A stretch of DNA of 11,430 nucleotides. It comes from Clostridia bacterium. Lineage in GTDB: Bacteria > Bacillota_A > Clostridia > Christensenellales > Aristaeellaceae. This document shows, one piece after another, positions 4,438 to 10,945 of this stretch (positions are counted from its first letter, which is position 1; every line of letters begins with the position of its first letter). A model generated the notes under the pieces. The model made no database searches. It saw only the letters and a list, made by a program, of their open reading frames with translations, and was not told where the DNA came from. The position numbers were made by a program, and so were the translations under genes. The stretch spans positions 1 through 11,430 of the forward strand of contig BNUH01000093.1 in assembly GCA_025997215.1 (NCBI GenBank). The letters are read 5' to 3'.

Positions 4438-6727
4438 CGATGCATTGACTTACAATTGGCAAGATTATTTGAAATTTGCCCCTCTTAAGACACAACGCAC
4501 TGCAAAAGGTATTAGTGTAAATGATATTACTACAGATGAATTTTTTCTGAAACTGTATGCGAGTCCTTCAGAAAACAGTGTCACGGAAGATGAAGTGCGT
4601 TTAGGTTTGATTGAAACTAGTTACAGTAAGATTCTGTTTCTTACTGGATATGCAGGGTGTGGAAAAACTGTATTTGTTCAGAAAACACTTAATTCTATAG
4701 GCGTTAACTTTATGAATCGCGATAAATTGTTTGAATTAGTGTTCGATTTTGAAGAATCAAATGGCTCTGTAGCTACTAAAACTACAGAACGAGTAATAAG
4801 ACGTTTAGCAAAAGGAACAGCACAAGCATTTGCTAATACATGTCTGAATAGAAGAGCGTTATTTCTGAACTTCCGGACATTTATCAATAATTCTATAAAT
4901 GTATTATACATTCCGGATGAATATGAATATATGCGCAGAACTATATTAAACTTTAGCACAAGTCAGTCGATCTTGAATTGCAGAAAGTTTAACAAAGAAG
5001 ATGAACTAACGGACTGCTTTCGCAACGAACTGTTAGGAATTCTGGATGAAAAGATATATAGTAGTACGGACTCAAAACTTCGTTTTTTGCTCACAATAGA
5101 CTATTTATGGAGGGTGTATGTCTACAATGAAGTAACGAAAAATGATGAAATGTTGTACGTTGTATATGATAATCTAGATTTGGTAGATAGAAATCAAATG
5201 ATATTTGGAGAACTCGTTTCATGTATATTCCCATTACTGCATGATATCGATTCATTTAGCTTGGATCGATACAATACTTTTTCACCCCTACGCATAATCA
5301 TACCTGCACGTAAAATATCATACGGCATACTAAATGATTTTTTAGCTGGACACCGTATTGATATAAATGTTCGCTATTGGCATAAAGATATTTCAGATAT
5401 TTATTCATATTCAGACATAATAAAGAAAAGAGTTGCCTATGTTGAAGAGAGAAGGCTAAACAATAACCCTTTGCGGATATCGAATGATTCGCTATCGTAT
5501 ATGCGCATGATAAGCAAACTATGTCAAGTTGGTTTCGTCAATACAAAATATAAAAAGATGTTCAACTATAATTATAGAGAATGTGTTGATGAGTTCTTTT
5601 ACTTTAAGCAAATAAGCGAGATTGAGAAATCACTATCTGTTGTTGAGAAACTTGCTAGTAGTACACCGCCAATAGACGAAGATCCAAATGATAATGAGTT
5701 TGATATAAAAACACATAGCGGAGCCTCTGCGCTGTTTTTAAGAGCAATTCTAGATGATTTTGAAAACGTTGATCTATTCAGTGCATACAAACTCATAGAT
5801 ATCAACATAAACACGCATAATGCATCTCATTTATCATTTGAGCAATTGACCTCCTTTACTAGAGTGTTTTTAACATACCTTTACAATATGAAGATTGATG
5901 ATAGATCGATTACCATTAACAAACTGTTTGAATTCTTTGATAGCATATATTCTCCAGAACTGATCATAAATATGATAATTTCAATGCTAAAGAGTAATGG
6001 GAGATGGAGGAGACTGATTTATATCAAAAGGATTAGTTTGAAAAAGTATAATACCACTGATATTGAAACAGCATTAAAGAACATGAAGGATAAATATTTA
6101 TTTGATAAAGGGCATGACTATCCTATATACGAGGCAGAATACGCAGAGATCGAGATTTGCGATGCTGGGATGGTATATGTAGACTATATATCAGCACATT
6201 TCGAATTTTTCTCAATTCGTACCAAAATATCGAAACCATTATTCTCAATAACAGATATGCGAACAAATAATAGAGGCGATTTTGAATTTGATCCTATTAT
6301 TGAGGAAGTCATAAATTCTGTTACTAACTGCATTAGACGGTTAAGAGTATATAATGAAATGATTATGCGAGCCAAAGGATATAATTGCACGCAGGCATAT
6401 TATGATTCGCCGTTTGTAGGTATGACAAAAGCAGGTAATAAACAATTTCATGAAGAACGCATCATATTCCAACATATTTATCAGATAGAGGATTATCGGA
6501 GGTACTTATTAAAAACATATGTAAACACACTCGACATTAATATACTTATTGAAATCAACCGAAAACTCACTAGCTATATAAGGCGCTACACAGAATTATT
6601 TAGAAGCATCGAGTATTTGGGTACATATAGGCAAAACATAAAAAGGCAGTTAAGGAGCAAAGTTGATGAAATATGTAATAGTGATAACCAATATAGAAAC
6701 TTTGCGATAATGATAGAAGCATATTGA
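4430..6727 (+). CDS. large P-loop NTPase (STAND/AAA-like), partner of the phosphoesterase
   Basis: This 765-aa protein has an N-terminal ~65-residue segment, then a Walker A loop LTGYAGCGKT (71-80) and a Walker B-like strand LYVVYDNLD (242-250), followed by RIIIPAR (about 288-294) in the place of a sensor-type strand. The unusually long gap between Walker A and B contains charged helices. The remaining ~450 residues are helical, rich in Ile, Tyr and Asn, with no domain I can name and no transmembrane segment. ATP binding is well supported. The STAND-like reading (sensor C-terminus, switch NTPase) is inference from size and partner gene. ATG 4430 is preferred over GTG 4421 because AGGAG (4417-4421) lies 8 bases upstream. 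It overlaps the phosphoesterase stop by 8 bases. Sampled lines of the gene are 32-38% GC with many ATA and AGA codons, unlike the hydrolase gene downstream, which suggests horizontal acquisition. Confidence 0.92.
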   Translation: MNNDALTYNWQDYLKFAPLKTQRTAKGISVNDITTDEFFLKLYASPSENSVTEDEVRLGLIETSYSKILFLTGYAGCGKTVFVQKTLNSIGVNFMNRDKLFELVFDFEESNGSVATKTTERVIRRLAKGTAQAFANTCLNRRALFLNFRTFINNSINVLYIPDEYEYMRRTILNFSTSQSILNCRKFNKEDELTDCFRNELLGILDEKIYSSTDSKLRFLLTIDYLWRVYVYNEVTKNDEMLYVVYDNLDLVDRNQMIFGELVSCIFPLLHDIDSFSLDRYNTFSPLRIIIPARKISYGILNDFLAGHRIDINVRYWHKDISDIYSYSDIIKKRVAYVEERRLNNNPLRISNDSLSYMRMISKLCQVGFVNTKYKKMFNYNYRECVDEFFYFKQISEIEKSLSVVEKLASSTPPIDEDPNDNEFDIKTHSGASALFLRAILDDFENVDLFSAYKLIDININTHNASHLSFEQLTSFTRVFLTYLYNMKIDDRSITINKLFEFFDSIYSPELIINMIISMLKSNGRWRRLIYIKRISLKKYNTTDIETALKNMKDKYLFDKGHDYPIYEAEYAEIEICDAGMVYVDYISAHFEFFSIRTKISKPLFSITDMRTNNRGDFEFDPIIEEVINSVTNCIRRLRVYNEMIMRAKGYNCTQAYYDSPFVGMTKAGNKQFHEERIIFQHIYQIEDYRRYLLKTYVNTLDINILIEINRKLTSYIRRYTELFRSIEYLGTYRQNIKRQLRSKVDEICNSDNQYRNFAIMIEAY

Positions 6728-6819
6728 GAAAGGAGTGCAGTAACCGACACTTATGCTAGTTTAATAGCATATGAGGTGATTCTCCATACATCATCATCAT
6801 CATCACTTTCATCGCCACT

Positions 6820-6960
6820 ATGCACATCGCTGAGATAAAGAAGGAGGTAGACGATCCTTCCACAGTGCAATCTGCCTTTTATTCTATTGCACCATATCCA
6901 CCAGGCAACCCGGATGCCCTTCTAACCCAACAAAATACACCTGAAGAGGACGAAATTTAG
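6820..6960 (+). CDS. doubtful 46-aa ORF
   Basis: The frame ATG 6820 to TAG 6960 encodes MHIAEIKKEVDDP, then AFYSIAPYPPGNPDALL, then an acidic end (EEDEI). Its composition looks more protein-like than its surroundings, but no Shine-Dalgarno site precedes it. It is probably a relic of a longer gene. Family not recognised. Confidence 0.2.
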   Translation: MHIAEIKKEVDDPSTVQSAFYSIAPYPPGNPDALLTQQNTPEEDEI

Positions 6961-7005
6961 GAAATTCTGCTCTGCGTGGGAGGTAAGAGGGTTTTAGCAT
7001 TTTGT

Positions 7006-7100
7006 TAGCCATAGAGATTAGATAGCTTATAATTCGATAATCATATTTGCGATTGTATTCCACCGCCGATTATGTTAGAATGGGTGTGGGAGGATGAATG
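7006..7100 (+). repeat. weak third copy (C) of the 98-bp repeat
   Basis: It shares TAGCCAT, GAGATT.G.TAGCT, GCG..TGT and the closing GGAGGATGAATG with copies A and B in the same order, but with gaps and low identity between. It forms the leader of the nuclease gene. Homology is suggestive, not certain. Confidence 0.3.
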
Positions 7101-7131
7101 GGCTAAAATTAGCGGGTGCAGGAGGTAAAAG

Positions 7132-8121
7132 GTGGCAGAGAACAAGATCGAATCAACAATCGTCAAGGCTTTCAATGCCATAGACTTTGACGAGACATTC
7201 GATATCGATAAGTTAGACATCACGTCTGATCTTGTCTTTTCTGCTGTGATCTTATACTACCCAGCCATAGCTATTGATCTGATTAAGCTGGTATATCCTC
7301 ATCTGAATATATCAAAGATTATTTATGTTTATGAAACTGTTGATGAAGCCACTGGTAAAGTAATCAAGAGAGAGAAACAGAGTTTAACACCTGTTGAGAT
7401 TCAACAGGTGCTGATGAATACAGCTTCAACCAGAGGCGTTCGGCTGGATGTATATATTGACGACGGCCAGAACATCATAAACGTTGAGATGCAAGCTGTA
7501 GTAGAGCCATTTCTCGAAAAGCGGTTCAGAGTTCTGGCAGCAATGAGCGACGGCGTACAGCTTCGGCGTGGTGCTACTTATGATCAATTACGTGATCTGT
7601 ATATAATATTCTTTTACAAACATGATCCCACCGACGAGAAGCGTTATCGTTATGAGCGCGTAACTGTATATGAGCACAATAGGGAAAAAAGTATAGATAC
7701 CCACAAGCATGAAGTAATACTATTCACCGGTGGAGTAAACGGCGCAGATGCTGTTACGCCAGATTTGATTGAACTGCTAAAGTATTTCAACAATCCGAAG
7801 TCTTATCCAGTGGGTGAGACGAAGCTCGATGTTATAAAGAAACTGGCGTCTGCAGTTGATAAGATTAAAGACATCTCTGAATGGAGGGATTATGTAATGA
7901 CAATCCTGGTAAAGCAGAGACAGGCGGAATTGAAGGGAATCGAGATCGGCAGGACTGAAGGGATAGGAATTGGCGAAGCTAGAGGCATAGGGATTGGCGA
8001 GCAGAGAGGGCTGGAGAAAGCTGCTAAATCTATGTATAGGCGTGGTATACCAATTATCGATATTGCGTCTGATTTAGGCCATCCAGAGGGGATCATCCAG
8101 CAGTGGATAGCCCAAAAATGA
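7132..8121 (+). CDS. rpn: Rpn-family PD-(D/E)XK nuclease (annotated elsewhere as putative transposase)
   Basis: This 329-aa protein has the layout of Rpn (recombination-promoting nuclease) proteins: an N-terminal ITSDLVFSAV block (about 30-39, family form T.D..FK..F), then the PD-(D/E)XK core GVRLDVYIDDG (Asp106) and INVEMQ (Glu119, Gln121), then Y-x-x-L-R-D-L-Y-I-I-F-F, and a charged C-terminal helix region with three 8-residue repeats of form GIxIGxxx (269-292). The last ~35 residues (RRGIPIIDIASDLGHPEG and following) resemble the C-terminal helical module of the family. Known members are DNA endonucleases that promote RecA-independent recombination, and some have reported antiphage toxicity. 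The start is GTG 7132, behind GGAGGT (7121-7126) with 5 bases spacing. It is not an IS: no flanking terminal repeats are seen. An internal start at 7897 encodes a separate C-terminal product. Confidence 0.92.
   Translation: MAENKIESTIVKAFNAIDFDETFDIDKLDITSDLVFSAVILYYPAIAIDLIKLVYPHLNISKIIYVYETVDEATGKVIKREKQSLTPVEIQQVLMNTASTRGVRLDVYIDDGQNIINVEMQAVVEPFLEKRFRVLAAMSDGVQLRRGATYDQLRDLYIIFFYKHDPTDEKRYRYERVTVYEHNREKSIDTHKHEVILFTGGVNGADAVTPDLIELLKYFNNPKSYPVGETKLDVIKKLASAVDKIKDISEWRDYVMTILVKQRQAELKGIEIGRTEGIGIGEARGIGIGEQRGLEKAAKSMYRRGIPIIDIASDLGHPEGIIQQWIAQK
7897..8121 (+). CDS. intragenic C-terminal Rpn product (RpnS-type antitoxin candidate)
   Basis: Inside the nuclease gene and in the same frame, ATG 7897 (codon 256) lies 8 bases after GGAGGG (7883-7888), a better ribosome site than most genes here have. 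It would yield a 74-aa protein (MTILVKQRQAELKG..., ending QQWIAQK) lacking the nuclease core but keeping the GIxIGxxx repeats and the terminal helical module. In characterised Rpn loci a short protein made from such an internal start binds the full-length nuclease and blocks it, a gene-within-a-gene toxin-antitoxin arrangement. The parallel here rests on position, frame and the ribosome site; expression is not shown. Confidence 0.6.
   Translation: MTILVKQRQAELKGIEIGRTEGIGIGEARGIGIGEQRGLEKAAKSMYRRGIPIIDIASDLGHPEGIIQQWIAQK
7936..8007 (+). repeat. three 24-bp in-frame tandem repeats
   Basis: Three consecutive 24-base units encode GIxIGxxx, the second and third being the closest (GGSATAGGRATTGGCGA core). 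The repeat lies in both the full-length nuclease and the short internal product. Gain or loss of a unit would keep frame and change the length of the linker before the C-terminal module. Confidence 0.6.
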
Positions 8122-8232
8122 AAATACCAGCCAAGTAGGCTGGCAGAAAATGTCACGGCGCATAATATCTGCGATAAAAGTGCGCTGCGCCACTAGCCCC
8201 TAGAATTTGACAAATAGCCTCATATTTTGCCA

Positions 8233-8269
8233 AATACTCAGGCCAGATTTAACGGTCTGAGTATTTTTT
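8233..8269 (+). terminator. Rho-independent terminator after the Rpn gene
   Basis: AATACTCAGGCC (8233-8244) pairs with GGTCTGAGTATT (8254-8265) with one G-U-type mismatch and a 9-base loop, running into six T (8264-8269). It lies about 110 bases after the nuclease stop. A smaller hairpin (CCAGCC/GGCTGG, 8127-8143) directly after the stop has no T-tract. Confidence 0.8.
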
Positions 8270-8414
8270 CGCATGAAGGAGGATGTTTATTGTTTGATTA
8301 CTACCCAACCAATTTTGAGGCTGTGGCAGGGTTTTTGAGTAAAGTAGCGGCGCATGCTTTTCGCGGGTATTGTGCGCCGTTCAAGTTATGGAACAGCCCT
8401 CGAGTTTTTGCCTG

Positions 8415-8481
8415 TGTACACGTAAGAAAACGACCTTAAAACGCATGGTAGAACTGAGGGGGACGCGGCATGCCTCTATTT
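8415..8481 (+). repeat. diverged repeat S, copy 1
   Basis: It shares, in order, TGTACAC, CCTTRAAACGCATG, a GAGGGG-containing block and TGCCT..ATTT with copy 2 (8531-8641), which is about 44 bases longer. Alignment is by eye. Confidence 0.35.
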
Positions 8482-8530
8482 GCCGTTTTAACGACCCTGT
8501 GAGCGTTCTTCCAGCACTGGAGCAGTTTTT

Positions 8531-8641
8531 TGTACACCCCACTGGCAGAAGCGCGTACGGTGCCTACTAGTGGCCTTGAAACGCATGTGACGCTACAGGT
8601 AGTATCCTGGGTGGCAGAGGGGTACCACATGGCCTGCATTT
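8531..8641 (+). repeat. diverged repeat S, copy 2
   Basis: This is the partner of copy 1, with the same ordered blocks plus extra bases between CGCATG and GAGGGG. It ends GGCCTGCATTT. Confidence 0.35.
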
Positions 8642-8808
8642 CTTATGATATATAAGTTATGTCTGCATACCATGTTGGCTATGCCGATCGTTTGTGTTGC
8701 GTCCATAATCATTACAGTTCTAGAATGTTATTGACTGTCGAAATACAACCGACTTCATAACCATATTAGATTACATTTCATACATGTTATGTCATTTCAA
8801 CTTTATAT

Positions 8809-8892
8809 GTTATGATCATATAGGCATTCCTTGATGCTGTGCAAACTGCATGATTATGCAAAACCGAAGTACGGTTGTTATGGTCATATAGC
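8809..8892 (+). repeat. paired GTTATGRTCATATAG motifs
   Basis: GTTATGATCATATAGG (8809-8824) and GTTATGGTCATATAGC (8877-8892) match at 14 of 16 positions, 68 bases apart. A partial third, GGTTATGATCATC, occurs at 9041-9053. The core TTATGATCATA is near-palindromic and could be a protein-binding site. Confidence 0.4.
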
Positions 8893-8921
8893 TTACAGGG
8901 GTGGCAATCGTCCGTAATCTT

Positions 8922-8943
8922 ATAAACTTACCAACCATGTAAG
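8922..8943 (+). repeat. half copy (R0) of the palindromic repeat flanking the hydrolase gene
   Basis: It reads ATAAACTTACC, two variable bases, CCATG, one variable base, AAG, as in the right halves of R1 (9012-9033) and R2 (10315-10336). Confidence 0.5.
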
Positions 8944-8963
8944 GTTATGTTTACGCAACATAA

Positions 8964-9055
8964 ATCTTATACGCTTATCACTTCCATGGCTGGTAGATTA
9001 TATTGGTAATCATAAACTTACCTACCATGGAAGTTATAAAGGTTATGATCATCTT
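8964..9055 (+). repeat. palindromic repeat R1, left of the hydrolase gene
   Basis: This ~90-bp unit aligns with R2 (10276-10360), sharing ATCTTATAC, GCTGGTAGAT, AATCATAAACTTACC and CCATGGAAG. Its own ends are inverted: CTTCCATGGCTGGTA (8981-8995) against TACCTACCATGGAAG (9019-9033), 13 of 15 matching. Confidence 0.6.
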
Positions 9056-9096
9056 CAGATGCCAAACCTGTGTGGTAATAATAACAGAACGGTTAT

Positions 9097-9123
9097 ATAA
9101 AGAAAAGCTCCCAAGATGGGAGC
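9097..9123 (-). terminator. Rho-independent terminator of the hydrolase gene
   Basis: On the minus strand GCTCCCA (9123-9117), loop TCT, TGGGAGC (9113-9107) is followed by TTTTCTTT. It starts 8 bases after the hydrolase stop codon. Confidence 0.85.
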
Positions 9124-9130
9124 CTCTCAA

Positions 9131-10108
9131 CTATTTACTAAGGAACGCCGTCACATCTTCACGGAATATCTTGTAGTATGGTTTCTCCATCATCATCGGA
9201 TGCGCCGCGCCAGGTACAACGATTGTTTCTGAACCTTCGGGGAACCATGCTCCATCCGCCACGGCAACGTCCACATTCATATATGGATCTTTGTCGCCAA
9301 ATATCAAGAGCGTCGGGCACTTGACTTCGCTAATCGGGATAAGCAATGTGTCGGCTGGCGTTTCAAGCAGGTCTTTGCGTCCTCCATTTGGGCTGATCGG
9401 GTCATACAACCAGCAGTTGGATATATATGTTAACGCAACCAACTCTTCTGTTATACTATAATCAATTTGATTATCATCCGTCATCTGGAAATCTTCAGCA
9501 GCGCCGGTATAGGTAGTTTGATTGAAAGCCGAGGTTACAGTTCCGGCTGGGTATCCGAACCCATATAGTATTGGCGCATATAGCACGAGCTTGTTAATCT
9601 TGTCCGGATACTTAGCGGCGAATCGTGAGCTAGTTACTGTTCCCCAGCTCCAGCCGAGCACATCGATTTTGGCTGTTCCATTCTCTTCATTAATCTTGTC
9701 CACAGCGGCGCTAATATCATCGGCAGCATAATCAGAATTAGGCGTAAAGCCATCCTCAACGTCACCAGAGTCGCCATACCCAGCTATATCCAGTGTGTAT
9801 ACAACATAACCATTATTGGCAAGGTAACGAGCTAAGGAATAATCATCTACGTCAACATCGAATTCGTGTGACGAGAACGTAAGTCCGTGTACAAGCAGTA
9901 TCGGTGATCCAGTTAGATCGGTCGTATATTTTGTGAGATGCAAACTAATGCCATTGCGCTCCAACGGCACAGTTTCCTTTACCACTTCTGATGCGACAAG
10001 CGCGGCCTCTGCCAAAGCGGTTTGAGGGTTTGTGAACGTGAATGGTACGCATAGTGCAAAAATCGCGATGAGGAGTCCACAAATAGCTAGCTTGAAACGA
10101 TGTGTCAA
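9131..10108 (-). CDS. secreted alpha/beta hydrolase (lipase/esterase-like)
   Basis: The product is 325 aa from TTG 10108. TTG is chosen because GGGAGG lies 7 bases upstream and the protein then begins MTHRFKLAICGLLIAIFALC, a standard signal peptide with a likely cleavage after A-L-A about 33 residues in. An upstream ATG at 10123 or 10153 would add residues before this signal. The alpha/beta hydrolase motifs are complete: LLVHGL (oxyanion region), VVYTLDIAGYGDSG, the nucleophile elbow DVLGWSWGT (Ser), PTLLIFGDKDPY (acid Asp) and GAAHPMMME (His). It is therefore probably an active extracellular or surface esterase, lipase or peptidase-like enzyme; the substrate is unknown. It is a single gene with its own promoter and terminator, bracketed by repeats R1 and R2. 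Sampled lines are 52-57% GC, clearly higher than the phosphoesterase/NTPase operon. Confidence 0.92.
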   Translation of the reverse strand: MTHRFKLAICGLLIAIFALCVPFTFTNPQTALAEAALVASEVVKETVPLERNGISLHLTKYTTDLTGSPILLVHGLTFSSHEFDVDVDDYSLARYLANNGYVVYTLDIAGYGDSGDVEDGFTPNSDYAADDISAAVDKINEENGTAKIDVLGWSWGTVTSSRFAAKYPDKINKLVLYAPILYGFGYPAGTVTSAFNQTTYTGAAEDFQMTDDNQIDYSITEELVALTYISNCWLYDPISPNGGRKDLLETPADTLLIPISEVKCPTLLIFGDKDPYMNVDVAVADGAWFPEGSETIVVPGAAHPMMMEKPYYKIFREDVTAFLSK

Positions 10109-10167
10109 GGTGCTCCCTCCCATTAATGAATTTTTGTCTTGCGCTTCATGCATTTGGTAACAAGTGA

Positions 10168-10196
10168 ATCATAGCACACTAAACACACTTAATCAA
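10168..10196 (-). promoter_or_regulatory. promoter of the hydrolase gene
   Basis: On the minus strand TTGATT (10196-10191), 17 bases, TATGAT (10173-10168). Transcription would start near 10161, giving a leader of about 52 bases before TTG 10108. Confidence 0.65.
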
Positions 10197-10275
10197 TAGG
10201 TATTATGCTTGATCAGAATATTTTGGTAGGATTGTTATATAGCGTCAAATTCATTTGTCCACAATGTTCTGTTAT

Positions 10276-10360
10276 ATCTTATACTTTTCATAGCTGGTAG
10301 ATATATAGGCAATCATAAACTTACCAGCCATGGAAGGTACAAAGGCATAACGCATTCTTC
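10276..10360 (+). repeat. palindromic repeat R2, right of the hydrolase gene
   Basis: This is a direct-orientation copy of R1, about 1.2 kb away on the other side of the hydrolase gene. Its right arm TACCAGCCATGGAAG (10322-10336) is the exact reverse complement of the left arm of R1 (8981-8995). Its own left arm (10285-10299) matches at 12 of 15. The rest of the 10197-10449 interval holds only a 5-bp GCCGC/GCGGC hairpin (10396-10411) and no gene. Confidence 0.6.
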
Positions 10361-10449
10361 CGACGCCGCCCAAAATCTGCTGGATAATGGTTATAGCCGC
10401 TTAATTGCGGCCAGAGACTCCAGCCCGCCCTCATTATTTCCTTCCGCCA

Positions 10450-10788
10450 CTAGTCCGGTTGTTTAAAAGCCAGCACTTTATGTTCTATTTCTGGTGCGCT
10501 ATGCAACAACTCTTCACATATGGAATATACCACACTATCCATAGATGTTTTTAACTTATCAAGTAAATCAACAGGTTCAGTATCGTGTGAACTAGCCATA
10601 GATCCATTACGGATCAACTCATACTTGATCATCCCGGCAAAAGCGGCACAAAACGCTTCCAGTTCGGCTCTCGGTGGGTCGCTATCCCTTTTCATTATCG
10701 ATTTCAGAATTTTCGCTAGTTCCTCAAGCATGTACTCAAAACGAGGTACAACAGGGAAGGGTACTACTAGTGGATTGTCATCAAGCAT
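10450..10788 (-). CDS. hypothetical protein, 112 aa
   Basis: The ATG at 10788 is preceded by AAAGGGAGG with 7 bases spacing; the open frame extends upstream to a GTG at 10869 but without a ribosome site. The product begins MLDDNPLVVPFPVVPRFEYM and is then largely helical and charged (EELAKILKSIMKRD, a Cys/Ala-rich helix with FAGMIKYELI, then LLDKLKTSMDSVVYSICEELL), ending in Gln-Pro-Asp. It has no signal peptide or membrane segment, and I do not recognise the family. It lies 157 bases downstream of the 11407-10946 gene on the same strand and may be co-transcribed, although a hairpin sits between them. Confidence 0.75.
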   Translation of the reverse strand: MLDDNPLVVPFPVVPRFEYMLEELAKILKSIMKRDSDPPRAELEAFCAAFAGMIKYELIRNGSMASSHDTEPVDLLDKLKTSMDSVVYSICEELLHSAPEIEHKVLAFKQPD

Positions 10789-10869
10789 TTGGTCGCCTCC
10801 CTTTACTGATAAATAGCAATTCGACACAGTCCTCAATTCTCCTGCATCCTTCCCAAAATCTTCTTCCAC

Positions 10870-10898
10870 CCAGCTGGTTGAGTACCTAAATCAGCTGG
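10870..10898. other. hairpin between the two small minus-strand genes
   Basis: CCAGCTGGTT (10870-10879) pairs with AATCAGCTGG (10889-10898) with one G-U-type mismatch and a 9-base loop. No T-tract follows on either strand, so it is not an obvious terminator. It could be a processing site or a protein-binding dyad. Confidence 0.35.
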
Positions 10899-10945
10899 AT
10901 GGCCATGACCGGAAATAGCTGGCGATGACCATGAGAACGAACAAT

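Larger units (their letters stand above)
6728..7131. other. gene-poor, degenerate interval
   Basis: Right after the NTPase stop is a good Shine-Dalgarno sequence (AAAGGAG, 6729-6735), but the starts near it give only M-L-V-stop or M-R-stop. A 7-bp hairpin (6752-6758/6765-6771, loop GTTTAA) has no T-tract. A run of five ATC triplets covers 6790-6804. The interval looks like the scar of a lost third gene followed by leader sequence for the nuclease gene. Confidence 0.4.
8270..9096. other. long interval without a credible gene, rich in repeats
   Basis: No frame here has a ribosome site plus protein-like content. GAAGGAGGATG at about 8276 looks like a start signal but leads nowhere convincing. 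The interval holds a diverged repeat pair (8415-8481 and 8531-8641), then AT-rich sequence with several imperfect palindromic motifs (about 8809-9055). Confidence 0.5.

Noticed and set aside
6790..6804. (ATC)5 triplet run as a phase-variation tract
   Set aside because: It is short, lies outside any supported gene, and changes in units of three would not switch a reading frame.
7132..8121. Insertion sequence, because Rpn proteins are often labelled putative transposase
   Set aside because: No terminal inverted repeats or target duplications around the gene; the domain is a PD-(D/E)XK nuclease, not a DDE transposase.
8227..8639. Overlapping frames of 66-70 codons on both strands
   Set aside because: One starts at the terminator stem and all run through diverged repeats; composition is not protein-like and start signals are poor.
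8640..9060. Possible CRISPR array
   Set aside because: The repeats are imperfect, of different types and irregularly spaced, and no cas gene is present.
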